This document shows positions 58,607 through 64,000 of a DNA stretch of 64,000 nucleotides, in pieces. The notes under the pieces were generated by a model, which made no database searches, had not been told where the DNA came from, and saw only the letters and a list, made by a program, of their open reading frames with translations. Positions within the stretch are counted from its first letter, which is position 1. Every line of letters starts with the position of its first letter. The DNA lies in the NCBI GenBank assembly GCA_013399695.1, contig VXAU01001345.1:20439-84438 (forward strand), read 5' to 3'. Source of the DNA: Formicarius rufipectus. Its lineage: Eukaryota > Chordata > Aves > Passeriformes > Formicariidae. A program made the position numbers and the translations under genes.

Positions 58607-58634
58607 ATTTATTTGTCCAAATTTATTTGTCCAA
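58607..58634. repeat. Exact 14-base tandem duplication
   Basis: ATTTATTTGTCCAA occurs at 58607-58620 and 58621-58634. Confidence 0.95.
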
Positions 58635-60483
58635 ATTCAATAAGAGTTCTGCTGTGACTTCCATATAAACCACTCTCACTGGAGTAGTTAATGCTCTCTT
58701 ATTGTCTGTTAATGTAGAGTCCTCAACCTGATTTCAGTATTTGGCATTGTTCATAATCCCATCTTCCTTATTTCTCTCCATAGTGATCCTAGTTATTCTG
58801 CCAATCTAATCCATTTTTGTCCTTCTTTGTATATAAAAACTTGCCTATAAAATAACAAGCTTGGACTTATGATCTCCCACTGTACAGTCCTCCTCTGTTT
58901 CCTTGTCTACATTTAGGAGGCTCACAACTGTTTTTAATTCTAAGTTGTTACGTTTCAAGGAGAGAAATACCTGGTTATAAATTTAATTGTTGGCATTAAG
59001 AATATTGCTAAGACATGGGTTCACAAAAAGTTTACATTTTTGTGAATGAATATGAAAATAATGTAAAATAGGTATGTAAAAGGCAACTACGTAATTTAAA
59101 AGAAAAGAAACAAACCCAATTATTTTATCATAACTGTATTTATTAACCATGATAAGATACAATTAGTGGTCATATGGCTTTTTAGAATGGACTTTCTGGC
59201 AGTAACATTTATGATAGTATAGGGCTAGTAATTTTAGTCATTGACTGAACAAATCCAAGCAGTAGTGCAAAGTTAGCAGGGAAGATTGCTGAACCAAAAA
59301 GGACTAGCAGAAGGTGCATCCTTGCATTTGCATGTGTGTATGTGATGTTATCCTCAGTAGAGAATTAAATTTAATTTCCTCTAATAGGAAAGTTTCACAA
59401 AACTTTTGGTGACTAAAGATTTGAAGGACATTGCCCACACTGATGCATATGCAAAAGGACATTACTTTTTTCTAAGATGAATGAAGATGCATTTCACAGG
59501 AAACTAAAATCTAGTATCAGCCTTCAATTAAGAATGCAGAATCCCTACCTTATTTTTGGTTTGGTTTGGGGTTTTATTGTACTTCAGAAGATTCAAAAAG
59601 TTATGCAGCAGAAGTAATTATGGCTGGATTTTACCAAAATCCTAATAATGGTTTAGTAAGGATTCAACACATATCTGCTTTTTGACAAATGCATATTTGA
59701 ATATCAGTATCCTTTGATACTGTTTTTACATGTTAAATAAAATATATACATTGGATAATTGATTATTTAGATAGAATTTAATAATAAGACTAAGCATTTT
59801 AATACAGAGATACGAAGTAGAAGGTTTGATCAACAATGAAAATTTCCAAATACCTTTCATTGAAAACATGAAGACAGTTGATGTTTGGAATGAAGTGGAA
59901 AAGACACTCACTGATTTCTGATTACCAATTCCAATGTTAAAAATATCGCAAAAACATAGGTTTTGACATATTCTATCTTCTGACCATGATATAACCACAC
60001 TGTAAATGGGTCATATGTATACTTTGCTGCCTAAGTCACATGGCATTTTCTAGCAGTCTCTTTGACTAGTATTCTCATTTTCACACAAGCTGCTCTAGGT
60101 GGGCATAACAGCCCTGCCAAGGGCAACTACATCCTGCTCTATGAAGCTCTGGAGCTGGCAGAGTGGAAAGTCATTCTGCCAAATGTCTCTGAGAAACACA
60201 GCAGGCACAGTGGGTTCTGCAGTATATTTCTGAAGTTGCCTGCTTATCTAAATATTCATTCAATTGGAAAGCTGTATTGGGATACAATATGACAGATTTG
60301 AGTATGGATTCCAGTAAAAAGCATGTGTCAAAACAGAATTTCAGAAATAATGCAGAAGGGTAGGGAAAGTAACAGTCTTGACTTGAGACTAGGTTAAAAG
60401 ACTGAAACTTATTGAAATAACCTAAATACATTCAATCTATCTCAAAGTTGCAATTTGAAGCCTTGTTTGTGCTTTTTCTATAT
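58635..60483. other. AT-rich non-coding DNA, nothing recognised
   Basis: No gene or known repeat is seen. Confidence 0.5.
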
Positions 60484-60840
60484 TGTGGTTTAAGCCCACC
60501 TGTCAACTGAGCCCCACATAGCCACTCCCTCACTATGGCACTTCCACCTCCATATGGATAAGAGAATCCGAGTAGTAAGAGCTAGAAAACTCATGCGTTG
60601 AGATGAAGACAGTTTAATAGGGAAAGAAAAAACTGTAGACAAACACAAAGCAGAACAAGAAAATCATTCAATGTTTCCATTGGGCAGGCAAGTGTTCAGC
60701 CATCCCCAGGAGAGCAGGGCACCTTCACATGTAAGGGTCACTTGGGAAGACAAAGGCCATCACTCCAAATGTCTCCCACTTCCTTCTTCACCTGGCTTTA
60801 TATGCTGAGCATGATGTCATATAATAGTTCAATTAGTGGA
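60484..60840 (-). mobile_element. ERVL-type LTR, 5'-truncated, minus strand
   Basis: The plus strand starts TGTGGTTTAAGCCCACCTGTC and contains AACTCATGCGTTGAGATGAAG, ACAGTTTAATAGGGAAAG, GGGCAGGCAAGTGTTCAGCC, ATCCCCAGGAGAGCAGGGC, CACTTGGGAAGACAAAGGCC and CTGGCTTTATATGCTGAGCA. Reversed, these are the 3' two thirds of the passerine ERVL-type LTR family of 24005 and 27893. A TATAAAG box is present (complement of 60796-60802), next to a TGATGTCA element. The upstream U3 end is lost at about 60840. No viral genes adjoin it. Confidence 0.87.
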
Positions 60841-63800
60841 TTTGACAGATAAAAGTTTAGAAGCATGCAGGCCTCATTGCAGCATTTGTTTTTCTTGAAA
60901 CACAAAAGTCCATAGAAACCACATTGTTATTCAGTGATGTCCTATGGCAGATGATTCCTTTAGAGGTTTCTTTAATATTAAAAATCCTCTGCCAGTAAGG
61001 CTTGAGTTGAGAAACATATATTGCTGCTCAACTAACTTTTTTTGCTTGTCCAAAGAGCTTTATGCAAGGTCAAATTAACAAAGCATAGTATTAAGGAAAC
61101 CTTAAGCAGTATGTTTATGTTCCAGAGGGAATTATGATATGCCTTTAGGTAAGAAAGCAGTATTTGAAAGTGCATTTGAAAATTTCATATGGAAAAAGAA
61201 TCTGGGAATAACTAAAAATGTTTATGTAATAGGTAAAACTTCATTGTAATAATTTAGATTAATTTTATTTATTTGACACGATGGTTTCCTAGAATCTTTT
61301 TCTAGATCGAATAAAATGTAACAAAACTTGATCTGTTCTTTGTGCTCAGATTGTGATTTTATTATTTGAAACCAGAAAGTGCTAAACCCCTGACTCTGAA
61401 GTAGGCTTTGAGGTCAAGGACTTGGCCTCAAATATTCAAATTTAAATATAAGAGAATTGTGAAAATTTTTCCTCCCACTTTTGGTGTGGGAAGCTCCATG
61501 ATGAAGAACTAATCTATGTTCTTAAGTGTTCTTTTCAGGTTCTGCTTTATTTTCACTCTTCTCACCATCCTCCCCAGTGGTACAGGCAATAATTCAGGGC
61601 ACTGAGGCCTGGCTCTGTTTCTCTGAATGCAGAAGCCCAACTTGTTGTGAGTGATATTTTTGGCAGCCTTCTGGGTGGCAGAGGAAGTGGGACAGAAAGA
61701 GCAGAAGCCAGTCAGAGCACTACATGCCTGCTAGATTTTTCCTACAGAAAAATCTATTTTTTTTTAATAATTTTTTTTTTCCACTCTTTTGTTCTGTGTG
61801 TATCTCAGTATGATAATGGCAGTACAGCAAATAACTTCAGTGCAGTGTTGTACAAAAATTGGGAAAGAATAAAGAAAAGTCCACATGGGAATGATAATAT
61901 TTATATATGTGTGTAGTGTACAAAATCTGTTTATGCTACTGAGATTTAAATTTCCATATCTGACATATTGGTGATTTGTTTTTCTTTGATTAACCGAGAG
62001 GCTGCACAAGAAATTTATGCTGTTAGCAGCTGATACATTGAATGTCATGTTTAATGTTTTTCAAACATCATCAAAATATGTAATATTTTCTTGTGATTTC
62101 TTCTGTATAATGCTGAAATTAAGGCAAATGGAACACCATATTTTTTAATATTCCTTAGGAGTGCAAGATAACATATAAATGACACATACTGGGCTGATTC
62201 AAGCATTTTGCTGTATTAGCATAAACATTCCCTTTTGAAAACATGGGCATAAAAATCTCAGCAGGATTGTAAGTTTGGCATTTCCATGCTGCAGAGAGCT
62301 TATGCTTATGTACCAGTGCTAGGTAATGAGAATTCTCTTTCCCCTCCAGAAAAAAAAAAAAAAAGTTGGCCTATAAATAAAATTTGATAGGATTGTTTGC
62401 AAGTAAAGAAAAATTTGTCAGTGGACAAGCGCTGCAGGACGAGGTCCAGCATGTCAGTACCATGCATTAAAAAAAAAGGAATCTTTGTATAATTATTAAT
62501 TATTGTAGATGATATTGTTGTGAAAGTGTAATATTTTGTTAGTAATTACTCCTTAATTCTATTTCCCTCCTTTATGTCTTCGCACAATGATTCTCTACTG
62601 CATTTTTGTTTGTTCTTCTCTTAGTTAATCTAAATTGTTAGAAGTACATGAGCAAATATATTTTCCCTGGGAAGATAATTCCCTGCTTTAACAAATATCA
62701 GTGCTTTGATATTCAATTTCCTTATAGTCTCTCTATATATCCCTATTTATAATTTAAATTAAATACCCTATGTTTCTGAAAGGAAATGTCTTGTAGACCA
62801 CATCTGGTATTTAGACCTTTTTCCTCTGGTCTGTTCAAACTTGAATAGTAGAATTCTACAGTGGAAAACTGCTTGGTTTAAAGGACATTTTTTGTTTTAA
62901 TTTATTTAAATTATTTTAAACATGGCCATAGGTTATTTCTTAACCTGTGTGAAATGAGAGGAAACTTTACCTTTTGACATTTTTTTTTAATGCCATACAA
63001 TGTTCTCTTTCCTTCAGTTTCACTTTTCACTCTGAAAATTCTAATTGGAGAACTCTGGGTGATGCACAAGCAGAAAATGGACACAACTTGTCTTCTTGTT
63101 TCCATGTTGCATTTGAGGCACAACTAAAAATGAAAACAGTATTTCTACTAGGAGACTGAGCAAATATGATCTTGAATACACTGCAAGTTAATAAGTTTGG
63201 AATCCCCAATTTTTGTTGAACTGTTTACTAGGCTAGCACTGTATTGCAAAATATACGTAAATCCATAACAAGGAGAAATTGTACTTGAATTTATTTTAAA
63301 GATACTATACAAAGTTATCTAAATAAGAACAAGATATTTAAAAAAAAAAAAGTCTGGTTTGGGAATTACTGATCTTTTGAATATGAATGATATACTTGTA
63401 GTATTGGTGGGTAAAAGAGGTCTGAAAGCTATCAGTGTTAATCTGATGACCAACAAAACCAATTCATAAATTCAGTCTTTTCTAGTTTCCTTCTCCTCAC
63501 TGTTAAAATCAATAGCATAAAGCAGACACTTAACCAGACTTCTGGTTAGCTGTTTTCTATTCTTCGTCACTAACAACATTTCTGACAGTCCACTGCATGT
63601 CCCTTGATCAGTCTGCTTGCATCCTCTCAGTCTTGTCTTTAAAATGTGACTCAAATCTTTTTATTTTTGTTCTGTAATTTTGATTATCTTTCATCTTCCC
63701 ACACATTTGTCCTTTTCATGCTATCATTCTCAAGTAGGTGTGTCTTTTTCTATGATGCATCATGGTCTTTCCCAAACTGTAATTTGAAATCTGTGATCTG

Positions 63801-63951
63801 CAGTAAAGAACTTGTATATAAATAGTCCTCTCTTATCCTGCTTTTTCTCTAAGCATGATTATTGTATAAAAGTAAAAAAATCTATTTTCTATTAATTTTA
63901 AGCAAATAAGTCCAACAAGAAGGTTTTATAGTCTCTAATGAGCGTACTTAG
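60841..63951. other. AT-rich non-coding DNA, nothing recognised
   Basis: No gene or known mobile element is seen. Short A or T runs occur (about 61757-61780, 62350-62365, 62468-62477). A CpG-containing stretch at about 62420-62465 stands out slightly but matches nothing recognised. Confidence 0.5.
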
Positions 63952-63961
63952 TTGTTGTTGT

Positions 63962-63991
<30 letters not shown>
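63952..63991. repeat. TTG units and T run near the window end
   Basis: GTTGTTGTTGTGG is followed by a run of about 28 T. Confidence 0.9.
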
Positions 63992-63992
<1 letters not shown>

Positions 63993-64000
63993 CAAAAACA

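Noticed and set aside
62415..62470. Possible REST/NRSF-like site (GTCAGTGGACAAGCGCTGC)
   Set aside because: Only loose agreement with the half-sites and wrong spacing; no neighbouring promoter or neuronal exon.
1..64000. Bacterial-type features (operons, CRISPR arrays, insertion sequences)
   Set aside because: The repeat content and gene-poor structure are those of a bird chromosome; no direct-repeat/spacer array or clustered genes are seen.

Overview
The window is vertebrate nuclear DNA, almost certainly from a bird and probably a passerine. The basis is repeat content: CR1 LINE fragments with their reverse-transcriptase signatures, several long terminal repeats of the ERVL/ERVK/ERV1-like kinds common in songbird genomes, many T/G-rich or A/C-rich low-complexity tracts, AT-rich DNA between them, and no compact genes. 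Family names come from memory of consensus sequences; no database was searched.

No complete protein-coding gene, tRNA, rRNA or CRISPR array could be supported. The short open frames scattered through the window are what AT-rich non-coding DNA gives by chance. The window reads as a gene-poor intergenic region or part of a very large intron.

Layout. 1-7000: a CR1 reverse-transcriptase fragment on the minus strand (418-640), an unrecognised membrane-type frame (943-1194), an A/C-rich tract, a second CR1 fragment on the plus strand (6018-6149) and an unexplained GC-richer segment (6150-6985). 7000-24000: mostly unique AT-rich DNA with a 75-base T run, one candidate exon (14354-14569) and a 741-base assembly gap (18979-19719). 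24000-28500: an ERVL-type LTR tail, a 540-base CR1 3' end, and an ERVK-like LTR carrying an ERVL-type LTR nested near its last bases. 28500-41200: low-complexity tracts, a gap (31679-31821), and two solo LTRs in opposite orientation (33651-34473 plus; about 40540-41148 minus). 41200-49100: poor-quality sequence around small gaps, a solo LTR with a near-perfect target duplication (46957-47641), and two minus-strand candidate exons (48356-48520 and 48818-49037). 49100-64000: a partial ERVK-like LTR (54249-54927), a short CR1, an RTE-like LINE 3' end with an open 90-codon frame and zinc-finger motif (56608-56955), an exact 38-base tandem duplication, and an ERVL-type LTR (60484-60840).

The most interesting item is the RTE-like LINE end, because it is not a CR1 or ERV and RTE elements in birds are known mainly from horizontal transfer. 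Next come the three candidate exons with matching splice signals and the nested LTR pair. Nothing here forms an operon or a multi-gene system.
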